From: Lewinellaceae bacterium
GTDB taxonomy: Bacteria; Bacteroidota; Bacteroidia; Chitinophagales; Saprospiraceae
Length of the DNA stretch: 64,000 bases
Assembly (NCBI GenBank): GCA_020636315.1
Contig: JACJYA010000004.1
Location: 124,001 to 188,000 of the forward strand
Reading direction: 5' to 3'
The notes under the pieces are model-generated. The model saw only the letters and a program-made list of their open reading frames with translations. It was not told the origin of the DNA and searched no databases. Both the position numbers and the translations under genes were made by a program. Numbering within the stretch: position 1 is the first letter of the stretch; every line of letters begins with the position of its first letter. Below, one piece after another: positions 34,794-43,417 of this stretch.

Positions 34794-37352
34794 ATGAAAC
34801 AGCGCCTAATCATCATCACCGCGGCAATAATCCTATCGGCTGTTTTGCCTTCCTGCCGGCAAAAAGCCGCTCCTTTTTCACCCCCACCCACCGATGGGGC
34901 CATTGTCCGCACCGGTGAAGAAGGCCAGGAGCGGGAAAGGCGGGAAGCCTGGCTGGAACTGATGCACCAGGCTGCTCCCGGTGACGACTGGCGGCAAATG
35001 GAATACAGGAACCGCATGCAACGCCAGGCCGAACGCCTTCAACAATCCCTGTTTCGCAGCGGCTGCAGCCAGGAAACCCTGGCCGATGGCCAGCTGAGGG
35101 GAAGCTGGCAGGAAAGGGGCAGCACCAACCAGGCCGGCAGCATCCTGGAAACCACCTATGACCCCGAAACTGACGAGATATGGCTGATCTCCGCCGGAGG
35201 AACGCTCTGGAGGGGTGGCCGACTGGGCCTGGACTGGGAAGCTGTCAACCAGTCCCTGCAATTCGGCCGGGGGTTGCTTCAGTTCATTCCTCATGGAACC
35301 GGCAGGCGGTTACTGGCCTTCGCCGGCCGGATGCCTCATTATTCCGATGACGACGGCCTGAGCTGGACCAGGGCAACCGGTATCAACCACAATGACCAAT
35401 GGGGCAATATTCATTCCCCCGTGCTGCTCGATGACGGCGAAAATTTCCCCGTTTTTGTGCTCGCCAAACCCGATTACTGGGCCAACATCCGGCTCTACCA
35501 TTCCATCGGACAGGGAGAGGCCTACCTTCCTCGCTCCGTTTTCAGCACCAACGAATTCTCCCGGCTTGCCCTGGCCATCCCCCACCATTCCGGCAGGGTG
35601 CTACTGGTGGAAAAAAAGGAGAACGGTGAAGGGTGGATCTACGAGGCCGATCCGATAACCGGGCAACTGGAACGGATCAACGAAGGGACTAACCTCAACT
35701 TCGGCAACGCCCGCGCCAACCTTGCCGGCGCTCTGTCAGAAGGACAGTTGCACCTGTACGCTTATACCGGCGCGGAAGAAGAAGTCCGGCGCCTGTATCA
35801 CTCTCTGGATGGCGGCGTGAATTGGGAACTGAAAGGGAACCTGCCGGCTGCTCCCTGGGAAGTGGGCCTCTACGTCAGCCCTTCCAACCCCGGCGAACTG
35901 TATATGGGCGAAGTGGAATGCTACCGCAGCCTCAACGGCGGCCAGCAATGGCAGAAAGTAAATGACTGGCAGGAGTACTACGCAGATATTGAAGGCAGCC
36001 TGCACGCTGATATTATGGACATCGCAGAGTTCGAAACGGCTCAGGGGCAGCCTTTCCTGCTGGTGAGTAACCACGGCGGCCTCTCTTTGTCGGAAGACCG
36101 GCTGGAAAGCGCCGCCAACATTGGCCTATACGGCCTCAATGTAAGCCAGTATTACAGTGTTCGAACCGACCCGGCTAACCCTGCTTTCGTTTATGCCGGT
36201 TCTCAGGATCAGGGCTTTCAGCGTTCGGGCCAGTTCGAAGGCGAAGGCCCGGTAGCCTTTGGCCAGGTGATCTCCGGGGATTACGGGCACCTCGCCTTTT
36301 CCAATGGAGGGCAGAACCTCTGGGTTACTTACCCCGGAGGCTGGATCACCTACTACGCCCACCCGCAATGGGGAGGCTACACGGCGTATTATGAGCTGGA
36401 ATCTGAAAACGAGGCGGTCTGGCTGCCCCCTCTTATCGGCAGCCCTTACCCGGACGACCCGGCAGCCTACCTTGCCGGCGGCAGCATAGATGGAGGGGCA
36501 GGGTCTTTCCTCATTCGCCTGGAATACAAAAACAACGAGATACAAACCAGCCAGGGCGAATTCAACTTCATGGACGAATCGGCAGGCGGCACCCTGAGCG
36601 CCATGGCGGTAGCCCCCCAGAACCCCGCCCATTGGTACGCAGCAACAACCAACGGCCGCTTTTTCTACTCCACTGACGGCGGCGACAACTGGTCCCAGGC
36701 CCTGAACTTCCTCCCGGAAGGCCACTACCTGTATGGCCAGGCGATTTACCCTTACAAATCAGAAGAACAAACCGTGCTGCTTGCCGGCAGCGGATACTCC
36801 AACCCGGCAGTATATCGGTCTGTAAATGGGGGAGAACTTTTCTTTCCAATGTCTGAAGGGCTGCCGGCTACCCTGGTCCTTGATATTGCCGGCAATGAAG
36901 ATGAAAGCCTGTTATTCGCCGCTACCGAAGCCGGGCCTTATGTATATGTTCAGGAAGAAGGGCGCTGGTATGATATGTCGGGGCTTTGTGCCCCGGCACA
37001 AACCTACTGGTCGGTGGAATACCTTCCGGAGGAGCAATCCGTAAGGTTCGGCACTTATGGCCGCGGCATCTGGGACTTCGTCATCGAAGATGTTTCGTCA
37101 ATAGTGTCGGCCTCTTCTCCCAGGGCCACGGCCCGGGCATTCCCCAACCCCGCGACCAACCGGCTGAACATTGTCTTCCCGGAGGGCGAATGGGCCGTGC
37201 AACTCTTTGACCACAACGGGCGCACGGCCCTCATGCGCAACGGCGTTCTTGAACGCGAAGAGATCCAGGCCGGCCAATTGCCGAGAGGCATATATTTCCT
37301 CAAGTTATCGGATGGGAAAAGGACAGTGGTGGAGAAAATTGTGCTGCAGTAA
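34794..37352 (+). CDS. BNR/sortilin-like propeller lipoprotein with T9SS sorting domain
   Basis: An 852-residue surface protein. The N-terminus has a lipobox (LSAVLPSC, Cys21). The central 600 residues form BNR/Asp-box-type beta-propeller blades (YSDDDGLSWTRA, YHSLDGGVNWELKG, YRSLNGGQQWQKVN, FYSTDGGDNWSQAL, YRSVNGGELFFPM) as in sortilin-type or Xyl-glucanase-like propellers. The last 75 residues are a T9SS type A sorting domain (ARAFPNPATNRLNIVFPEG, NGRTALMRNGVLE, AGQLPRGIYFLKLSDGKRTVVEKIVLQ). Having both a lipobox and a T9SS signal is uncommon; the lipobox may be fortuitous. No catalytic function is claimed. Confidence 0.88.
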   Translation: MKQRLIIITAAIILSAVLPSCRQKAAPFSPPPTDGAIVRTGEEGQERERREAWLELMHQAAPGDDWRQMEYRNRMQRQAERLQQSLFRSGCSQETLADGQLRGSWQERGSTNQAGSILETTYDPETDEIWLISAGGTLWRGGRLGLDWEAVNQSLQFGRGLLQFIPHGTGRRLLAFAGRMPHYSDDDGLSWTRATGINHNDQWGNIHSPVLLDDGENFPVFVLAKPDYWANIRLYHSIGQGEAYLPRSVFSTNEFSRLALAIPHHSGRVLLVEKKENGEGWIYEADPITGQLERINEGTNLNFGNARANLAGALSEGQLHLYAYTGAEEEVRRLYHSLDGGVNWELKGNLPAAPWEVGLYVSPSNPGELYMGEVECYRSLNGGQQWQKVNDWQEYYADIEGSLHADIMDIAEFETAQGQPFLLVSNHGGLSLSEDRLESAANIGLYGLNVSQYYSVRTDPANPAFVYAGSQDQGFQRSGQFEGEGPVAFGQVISGDYGHLAFSNGGQNLWVTYPGGWITYYAHPQWGGYTAYYELESENEAVWLPPLIGSPYPDDPAAYLAGGSIDGGAGSFLIRLEYKNNEIQTSQGEFNFMDESAGGTLSAMAVAPQNPAHWYAATTNGRFFYSTDGGDNWSQALNFLPEGHYLYGQAIYPYKSEEQTVLLAGSGYSNPAVYRSVNGGELFFPMSEGLPATLVLDIAGNEDESLLFAATEAGPYVYVQEEGRWYDMSGLCAPAQTYWSVEYLPEEQSVRFGTYGRGIWDFVIEDVSSIVSASSPRATARAFPNPATNRLNIVFPEGEWAVQLFDHNGRTALMRNGVLEREEIQAGQLPRGIYFLKLSDGKRTVVEKIVLQ

Positions 37353-37368
37353 AGTACAACGCTCCGGA

Positions 37369-38523
37369 TCAGGTGATGGGTTCCGGTTCGGTATTTCCTC
37401 CGCCTACCACGTTCATATACAGGCTCATCATCTTAGCGGAAAGCGGCTCCCCGCGGAACTGCTGTGCGTGTTCAAACCCCTTTTCTATGAGGGACTGCCG
37501 ATAGTTGTCATCAGAAAGGATCTTCTCAATACCCGCTGCAATTTCTGCCGGGTGGTTGGGGTCCACCAGATGAGCCCCCGGGCCACCTGCCTCGGGAAGA
37601 GAAGATACATTGGAAGTAATTACCGGCGTCTTGCTGAAAAGAGATTCCAGGATGGGAATGCCAAAGCCTTCGTAAAATGAGGGGTACAGAAACACGGATG
37701 CTTTCTGATACACTCCTGGCAGGTCATCAAAGTTTACATCGATGAAGTGTACGAGCCTTTCCATCCGGTTTTTCCGGATGAAGGACAGCACTTTGGACCG
37801 ATAGCGCCCCCCCTGCCCCACCACGACCAAAGGAAGGCGGCAGCTTTCGGGAAGCTGCTCAAGGGCCCGAACGATTCCCATCAGGTTTTTCCTGGCAGTA
37901 ATGGACCCCACCGTGAGCAGATAATTTTCCGGCAGTTGATACCGGCGGCGCAACTCCTCAAAAGTCTTCTTTGATTTTTCCACCATGTATCTTTCGTGGC
38001 AGGATTGATAAATGACGGTAATTTTTTCCGGTGGGATGTCATAAAATTCAATGATATCCCGCTTGGTATTCTCACTAATGGCCACGATGTGGCCGGCATG
38101 GCGGCAGGCATAGCGAAATTTCAAGGAATAAACCTTCCGGTCAAAAAGAGGGAAATGCTCCGGGAAGCGCTCGAAGATCAGGTCGTGAATGGTAACGATC
38201 GTCCGTATTCCGGAATCCTCCATGCCGAAGGGAATCTCGTGGCTCAACCCGTGGAACAGCTGAATTTTGTGTTTTCGCAGGTCCCGTTTGATACCGAAAC
38301 TTCGCCAGTAGGCGCCCGGGCCTCTCTTGGGAAGCTGAACGTTGAACAGGGCGCTGTTCAGGAAGAAGTGAGTTTCATCGTTTCTCGTGATCTTCGGGCT
38401 GTAGAGGAAGTAGGCATTGTCGGGGTAGTACTCCGCCAGGTTGGCCAGCAGAGTGCGGCTGTAATTGCCCAGGCCGGTGAAGTTATTAAAAAGTCTTTTG
38501 GCGTCGTAACCGATGCGTAGCAT
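37369..38523 (-). CDS. Glycosyltransferase family 4
   Basis: A 384-residue GT-B fold glycosyltransferase. The N-terminal half has the donor/acceptor signature RIGYDAKRLFNNFTGLGNYSRTLL, with KIQLFHGLSHEIPF and IVTIHDLIFERFPEHF. The C-terminal GT4 domain shows LLTVGSITARKNLMGIVRAL, VFLYPSFYEGFGIPILESLFSKTPVITSNVSSLPEAGG; the E-x7-E pair that holds the nucleotide sugar is in SFYEGFGIPILES. It most resembles mannosyl- or rhamnosyltransferases of polysaccharide synthesis, but no other polysaccharide genes are adjacent. It ends 17 bases from the convergent BNR gene and lies 6 bases downstream of iscA. Confidence 0.94.
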   Translation of the reverse strand: MLRIGYDAKRLFNNFTGLGNYSRTLLANLAEYYPDNAYFLYSPKITRNDETHFFLNSALFNVQLPKRGPGAYWRSFGIKRDLRKHKIQLFHGLSHEIPFGMEDSGIRTIVTIHDLIFERFPEHFPLFDRKVYSLKFRYACRHAGHIVAISENTKRDIIEFYDIPPEKITVIYQSCHERYMVEKSKKTFEELRRRYQLPENYLLTVGSITARKNLMGIVRALEQLPESCRLPLVVVGQGGRYRSKVLSFIRKNRMERLVHFIDVNFDDLPGVYQKASVFLYPSFYEGFGIPILESLFSKTPVITSNVSSLPEAGGPGAHLVDPNHPAEIAAGIEKILSDDNYRQSLIEKGFEHAQQFRGEPLSAKMMSLYMNVVGGGNTEPEPIT

Positions 38524-38529
38524 ATAACT

Positions 38530-38856
38530 TTATACCGAGAAGCTTTCGCCGCAGGCACAGGTACGCGAAGCGTTCGGATTATTGAAATGGAACCCCTTGC
38601 CATCAAGGCCGCCGGAAAATTCCAGAGTGGTATTAAAGAGGTACAGCACACTTCGCAGGTCAGTGACTACCCTGATCTCATTGTCTTCGAACTCCTGGTC
38701 ATCCGGTTTAGGTTCATTGGAGAACTCCATCTGGTAAGTAAGCCCGGAACAGCCACCGCTGGTTACCCATACCCTAACGAAGTAATCATCGCCGTATCCT
38801 TCTTTATTGCGGATCTCGGCAATCTGTTTCTTAGCGCTATCGGCAACGTATATCAT
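38530..38856 (-). CDS. IscA/HesB-type iron-sulfur carrier
   Basis: A 108-residue A-type carrier that moves Fe-S clusters to target proteins. The three conserved cysteines are visible: Cys36 (SGGCSGLTY), Cys100 and Cys102 (ASRTCACGESFSV). The overall pattern (FVRVWVTSGGCSG, LDGKGFHFNNPNA) is typical. It may be iscA, sufA or erpA; the genes cannot be told apart here. It precedes the glycosyltransferase gene by six bases, and the cysteine desulfurase is 3 kb away beyond a TonB receptor. Confidence 0.95.
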   Translation of the reverse strand: MIYVADSAKKQIAEIRNKEGYGDDYFVRVWVTSGGCSGLTYQMEFSNEPKPDDQEFEDNEIRVVTDLRSVLYLFNTTLEFSGGLDGKGFHFNNPNASRTCACGESFSV

Positions 38857-39185
38857 GCTTTTTGTCGCTTTATACTTTTTTTAGAAAAGCTAAGATAGTA
38901 ACACCACGGGATGAAGTCAAGTTCAAAAGGTTTTAAGGCCTTTGGCCCGATCATTTATTTTTCTCAAAACGTCCGGAAAAGGAGTGACGCATTTTTTATT
39001 ATTCGTCTTCTCTATATGCCAAACCGCCACATTGGCAAATTTTAAATTTCACACTTCACAATACGGTTGTTCACCTGCCAGTTCTGTCCGGGCCAATTAG
39101 CAGCTCTGACAGGGGGGTGAGCTGGAAATCCCCCCCCCTGAAGTCACCATTACAATATTCTTAATCCATTAATCAAGTTCTGACG
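38857..39185. other. Divergent spacer upstream of TonB receptor
   Basis: A 329-base spacer between iscA and a TonB receptor. The right half can fold: CCTGCCAG near 39075 pairs with CTGACAGG near 39107, and a C/G homopolymer stem (AGGGGGGT / ATCCCCCCCC) follows. No known riboswitch consensus was recognised. No coding potential. Confidence 0.4.
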
Positions 39186-41567
39186 ATGAGAAAAGCAGTT
39201 ACAACCTTCCTACTCCTACTGGGCCTGCTGTTTTACAACCAGATCTTAGCCCAGGAAAGCGGTGAGATCAAAGGCCAGGTTGTCGATGGGCAAACCCTGG
39301 AGCCTCTGCCGGGGGTCCACATCATTATCGATGAGGGGAAGATGGGTACGGCATCCGAAGAGGATGGGAGCTTTCTGTTCTCCGGCCTGCCCGCCGGGCA
39401 ATACTCCCTGACTTTTTCGTTTATCGGTTTCACCAAAAGGAAGTTGGAAAACCTGGATCTGAAAGAAGGCCAAAGCCTGGACATCGGGATCGTTCAACTG
39501 GAGGAAGAAGCTTTTTCCCTCAGTGAAGTGACCGTTACCCCCGGCCGGTTCTCCATCATGGGCGGCGCGCCGCTCTCCCGGCAAACGCTGACGGAGAAAG
39601 ACCTCAAGAACATGTCCTGGGCCGAAGATATCACCCGGGCCGTAGCTCGCCTGCCGGGCGTCTCCTCTAACGATTTCTCCTCAAAATTCACCGTCCGTGG
39701 AGGCGAATCGGACGAAGTCCTGATCACTCTCGACGGAATGGAATTGTACGAACCTTTCCACCAGAGAGACTTTGCCGGCGGGCTTTTCAGCATCGTCGAT
39801 ATCGAGGCCATTCAGGGCGTTGACCTGATCACCGGAGGATTCCCCGCCGAATACGGCTGGCGGGAAAGCGGCGTTTTCAACATGCATACCAAACGGATAG
39901 CCGACAACCAGCGGCACACGTCGGTGGGACTGAGCATTATGAACGCCAGGGTCTATACGGACGGCAAGTTTTCTGACAACAAAGGCACCTATCTTTTCTC
40001 CGCCCGCCGGGGTATGCTCGACGCCACGTTCTCCCTCATCGGCGAAACGGAAAATACCCCCATCTTCTATGACGCCATGGGCAAAGTGGAGTACGAGCTG
40101 AGCGAAAAAAACACCTTGTCTTTCCATGTCCTGCATTCCGGTGACAAGACAAAGATCCGGGATATCAAGCCGGATAACTACGACATCCATAACACCAGAT
40201 ACGGGAACACCTACGGCTGGCTGACCCTGAAATCTTTCTACAGGCCGAACCTGTCTTCCCGGACGCTGGTTTATTCCGGGCTCATCGACCATACCCGCAA
40301 CGGTTCGTTCGAGAAAAATGACCTGGCCGATAAAGGATATTTTTTCCTTACCGATAAGAGAGATTACACTTTCGTCGGCATCAAACAGGACTGGAACTGG
40401 GAGGCCTCCAACCGCTTTGCCCTCAGGGCCGGGGCAGAGGCCCGGCAGCTCAATGCCGACTACAGTTATGTGAATTCCACTTCCTATCTCCGGATCAACT
40501 CTCAGGATAGCCTTTATGTCTATTCGGAAGATATCGATATCCAGGTAAAACCTTCCGGGCAACTGGCCAGCCTTTATCTGTCTAGCCGCCTTAAGGCCCT
40601 GCCCCGGCTCATCATCGAAGCCGGCATGCGGTACGATTACGCTTCTTATACCGACGACAAATTGTGGAGCCCACGGCTCGGCTTTGCCTATGCTTTCGGA
40701 AAAAACACCTTCCTGCGCGGCGCCTGGGGTTATTACTACCAGACCCAGTTTATCAACAACCTGGACGTCAACCACAACGGAGACCAGTTCGACCCCGCCG
40801 AGTTGTCCAAACACTACGTTCTCGGGTTTGAACACCTCTTCTCCAACGGCATCAATTTCCGCATAGAAAGTTATTACAAAGATATTTCCAACATCAGCCC
40901 CGTCTATCAGAACCTGAGAGACCCCTGGGAGGTATTCCCCGAGTCCAGAAATGACGTCGTTCGGCTGGAGATCGACGGAGCAACGGCCAAAGGCATCGAA
41001 CTTTTCCTCAAATACGATGTTGGCGGCAAGATATCCTGGTGGTTCAGTTATGCACTGGCCAAGGCAGAAGACAACATTACGGATATCGAATTCGAAGGGC
41101 TGCTCTCTTCCCGGACCGGGAAACACCCGCGCATCAACGACCAGCGCCATACGGTGTATGCCGATATGAACTACCGGCCGAACGCCCAGTGGCACTTCAA
41201 CCTCTCGTGGCAGTATTATAAAGGATGGCCCCGCACCAATTACCACTTTGATTATCAGATCCTGCCGGACGGAAGGCCTCATTTCTATCAGGTACACGAG
41301 GAGTTCAATGGCGTCCTTTACCCGGCCTATCACCGGATGGACCTTCGCACCAACCGCTACTTCCCCGCCAAACACGGTAGGATCACGGCTTTCCTCCACC
41401 TGATCAACCTGTACAACCGGCAAAACCTCAGGAAGTACGACCTCGACGTAGCGGAAGATGAAGAAGGCAACGCCATTCCCGACGGCAACGGCGGCTATAT
41501 CTACGGAGAAGACCACAAATACTGGTTCGGCTTCATCCCCGTGATCGGGGCCAGTTGGGAGTGGTAA
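39186..41567 (+). CDS. TonB-dependent receptor with carboxypeptidase-like N-domain
   Basis: A 793-residue outer-membrane receptor with signal peptide (NQILAQ). A CarboxypepD_reg-like domain is at about 27-110 (GEIKGQVVDGQTLEPLPGVHIIIDEGKMGTASEEDGSF; AGQYSLTFSFIGF), then the plug (SEVTVTPGRFSI, VARLPGVSSNDFSSKFTVRGGESDEVLITLDGMEL, IQGVDLITGGFPAEYGWRESGVF), then the barrel ending FGFIPVIGASWEW. This is a FecA-like rather than SusC-like arrangement; no SusD is adjacent. Ligand unknown. The start fits a typical positively charged signal peptide (MRKAVTTFLLLLGLLF). Confidence 0.94.
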   Translation: MRKAVTTFLLLLGLLFYNQILAQESGEIKGQVVDGQTLEPLPGVHIIIDEGKMGTASEEDGSFLFSGLPAGQYSLTFSFIGFTKRKLENLDLKEGQSLDIGIVQLEEEAFSLSEVTVTPGRFSIMGGAPLSRQTLTEKDLKNMSWAEDITRAVARLPGVSSNDFSSKFTVRGGESDEVLITLDGMELYEPFHQRDFAGGLFSIVDIEAIQGVDLITGGFPAEYGWRESGVFNMHTKRIADNQRHTSVGLSIMNARVYTDGKFSDNKGTYLFSARRGMLDATFSLIGETENTPIFYDAMGKVEYELSEKNTLSFHVLHSGDKTKIRDIKPDNYDIHNTRYGNTYGWLTLKSFYRPNLSSRTLVYSGLIDHTRNGSFEKNDLADKGYFFLTDKRDYTFVGIKQDWNWEASNRFALRAGAEARQLNADYSYVNSTSYLRINSQDSLYVYSEDIDIQVKPSGQLASLYLSSRLKALPRLIIEAGMRYDYASYTDDKLWSPRLGFAYAFGKNTFLRGAWGYYYQTQFINNLDVNHNGDQFDPAELSKHYVLGFEHLFSNGINFRIESYYKDISNISPVYQNLRDPWEVFPESRNDVVRLEIDGATAKGIELFLKYDVGGKISWWFSYALAKAEDNITDIEFEGLLSSRTGKHPRINDQRHTVYADMNYRPNAQWHFNLSWQYYKGWPRTNYHFDYQILPDGRPHFYQVHEEFNGVLYPAYHRMDLRTNRYFPAKHGRITAFLHLINLYNRQNLRKYDLDVAEDEEGNAIPDGNGGYIYGEDHKYWFGFIPVIGASWEW

Positions 41568-41640
41568 GCCTTTTACAGGTATTCGGAATTCGCTGTTCGG
41601 GGTTCGCGCAAAACAAATCGCGAGCCCCGAATACCGAACT

Positions 41641-42834
41641 TCACAACATCCCTTCTTTGAACATCTCCCATACCGGGCTCATACTTCTCACCTTTTCCAC
41701 TCCTTTCCTCACCACCTCGGTTGCAATGTCAACCTCCGCTTCGGTATTGAACCGGCCCAGGCTGAACCGGAGGGAACTATGCGCCAGTTCCCGGTTGCGG
41801 CCCATGGCCAGAAGTACATGCGAAGGCTCCACGGAAGCAGAGGTACAGGCTGAGCCGGAAGAAAGGGCTACCTGCTGATTGAAAGTCATCATCACTCCTT
41901 CTGCTTCCGCATGCCGAAAAGCGATGTTGGAAACATGAGGGAGGCGGTGTTCGGCCGTACCGTTCAAAGAGGACTCCTCAACCGTCTCCAGCAGCGTCTT
42001 TTCCAGCTTGTCGCGCAAATGGCTGAGCCGGCGGGTTTCCTGTTCCATTTCCTGCATCGCCAGTTCAGCCGCTTTCCCAAACCCGACAATGCCGGGAACG
42101 TTGAGCGTCCCGGAACGCATGCCCTGCTCATGGCCCCCGCCATCGATCAGCGGGGCTACTTTCACCCGGGGCTGCCGGCGGCAGACATAGAGAGCCCCGA
42201 CGCCTTTGGGGCCGTACATTTTGTGGGCGCTAAAGGCCATCAGATGGACGCCCGCATCTTTGGGGCTGACGGGAATCTTACCCACTGCCTGAGTGGCATC
42301 GCTCATCAGTAACACCCCATGCTTGTCGCAAATATCTCCTATGGCCTTCATGGGCTGGAGGACGCCCGTCTCGTTGTTGGCCCACATGATGGAAACCAGA
42401 ATGGTATCGGGCCGGATGGCGGCTTCAAGCTCCTCCAGGCGGATGAGCCCACTGGCATCGACATCCAGGTAGGTGACTTCGCCCCCCATCTTCTCGATGT
42501 GGCCGCAGGCATCGAGCACCGCCTTGTGTTCTGTTTTTACAGTAATGATGTGAGCACCTTTGCGGCGATAGAGTTCGAACACGCCCTTCAGCGCCAGGTT
42601 GTCCGACTCGGTGGCGCCCGAGGTAAAGATGACCTCCCTCGGATCGGAATGGATCAGCTGCGCCACCTGCTCCCGCGCCAGGTTGGCCGCCTCATCGGCC
42701 ACCCACCCGAAGGGGTGGCTGCGGCTGGAGGCGTTGCCGGGTTTATCATAAAAATAGGGCAGCATAGCCTCTACAACCCTCGGGTCGCAGGGAGTAGTAG
42801 CGTTGTTGTCGAGGTATATGAGTTCATCCGGCAT
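41641..42834 (-). CDS. iscS: Cysteine desulfurase (IscS/NifS)
   Basis: A 397-residue PLP enzyme that removes sulfur from cysteine for Fe-S clusters and thiolated cofactors. The PLP lysine is Lys205 (FSAHKMYGPKGVGALYV); His103 in TEHKAVLDAC stacks on the cofactor, and the persulfide Cys is 330 (LSSGSACTSASVEPSHVL), in the group I long-loop form of IscS/NifS. N-terminal YLDNNATTPCDPRVV and substrate residues in SGATESDNLALKG are as expected. No iscU or hscAB lies nearby. The gene is divergent from a CMD-family gene. Confidence 0.96.
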   Translation of the reverse strand: MPDELIYLDNNATTPCDPRVVEAMLPYFYDKPGNASSRSHPFGWVADEAANLAREQVAQLIHSDPREVIFTSGATESDNLALKGVFELYRRKGAHIITVKTEHKAVLDACGHIEKMGGEVTYLDVDASGLIRLEELEAAIRPDTILVSIMWANNETGVLQPMKAIGDICDKHGVLLMSDATQAVGKIPVSPKDAGVHLMAFSAHKMYGPKGVGALYVCRRQPRVKVAPLIDGGGHEQGMRSGTLNVPGIVGFGKAAELAMQEMEQETRRLSHLRDKLEKTLLETVEESSLNGTAEHRLPHVSNIAFRHAEAEGVMMTFNQQVALSSGSACTSASVEPSHVLLAMGRNRELAHSSLRFSLGRFNTEAEVDIATEVVRKGVEKVRSMSPVWEMFKEGML

Positions 42835-42930
42835 GCTTGTATTTTTATTTTCGGTTCAGGAAAGATAACGAAATTGAGGAAGAGATAGTTTTTCCCTACT
42901 TTTGCCGGCGAAGAAGAGTTGTCAGTTGTT

Positions 42931-42975
42931 GGTTGTGAGTTACCCTCAACGCCCACTGCTGGCAAACTCACAACC
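42931..42975. repeat. Inverted repeat upstream of cysteine desulfurase
   Basis: GGTTGTGAGTT at 42931-42941 and AACTCACAACC at 42965-42975 are exact inverted repeats of 11 bp, with weaker pairing outside. It sits between the divergent iscS and CMD-family genes and could be an operator or hairpin. Confidence 0.5.
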
Positions 42976-42995
42976 AGGCACTAACAACCAAACTT

Positions 42996-43337
42996 ATGTC
43001 CATCATAAACGAATTCAACGACTACCGGGCCCGGATGAATGAGAAAATCCTGGCGGAGGATAATAAAGTATTGAAGCGATTTTTTAATCTCGATACAAAT
43101 GCTTATCAAGAGGGGGCGCTTTCTCAAAAGACGAAAGAATTGCTCGGACTGGTGGCTTCCATGGTACTGCGCTGCGATGACTGCATCCGCTATCACCTGG
43201 GCACTTGTTATGAATTGGGTGTCACTAAAACCGAAATATTTGAAGTCTTTGCTATCGCCAACCTGGTGGGCGGGTCCATCTGTATCCCGCATACGCGAAG
43301 AGCAGTGGAGTACTGGGAAGCTTTGGAAAAGGAATGA
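42996..43337 (+). CDS. Carboxymuconolactone decarboxylase / AhpD-like protein
   Basis: A 113-residue helical protein of the CMD/AhpD superfamily. The redox motif C-x2-C with a following His is present (Cys60, Cys63 in LRCDDCIRYHLGTCYELG), which supports an alkylhydroperoxidase-like thiol function over decarboxylation. The pattern LSQKTKELLGLVASMVLRC and the C-terminal helix IFEVFAIANLVGGS are typical. It stands 80 bases upstream of the helicase gene; the gap contains an imperfect GGAATGAGGGAATG inverted repeat. Confidence 0.92.
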   Translation: MSIINEFNDYRARMNEKILAEDNKVLKRFFNLDTNAYQEGALSQKTKELLGLVASMVLRCDDCIRYHLGTCYELGVTKTEIFEVFAIANLVGGSICIPHTRRAVEYWEALEKE

Positions 43338-43417
43338 TGGAATGAGGGAATGATTGGCAGACAGCCTCCAATATTCAATCCTCCATTCCCTCATTCCCTC
43401 AATCAATAATAAAAGAG

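Noticed and set aside
39070..39185. Riboswitch ahead of the TonB receptor
   Set aside because: Foldable, but none of the cobalamin, TPP or FMN consensus boxes could be found.
39681..41516. 611-codon open frame antisense to the TonB receptor
   Set aside because: Mirror of a high-GC gene; the plus-strand receptor has signal peptide, plug and barrel motifs, while the antisense product shows no fold pattern.
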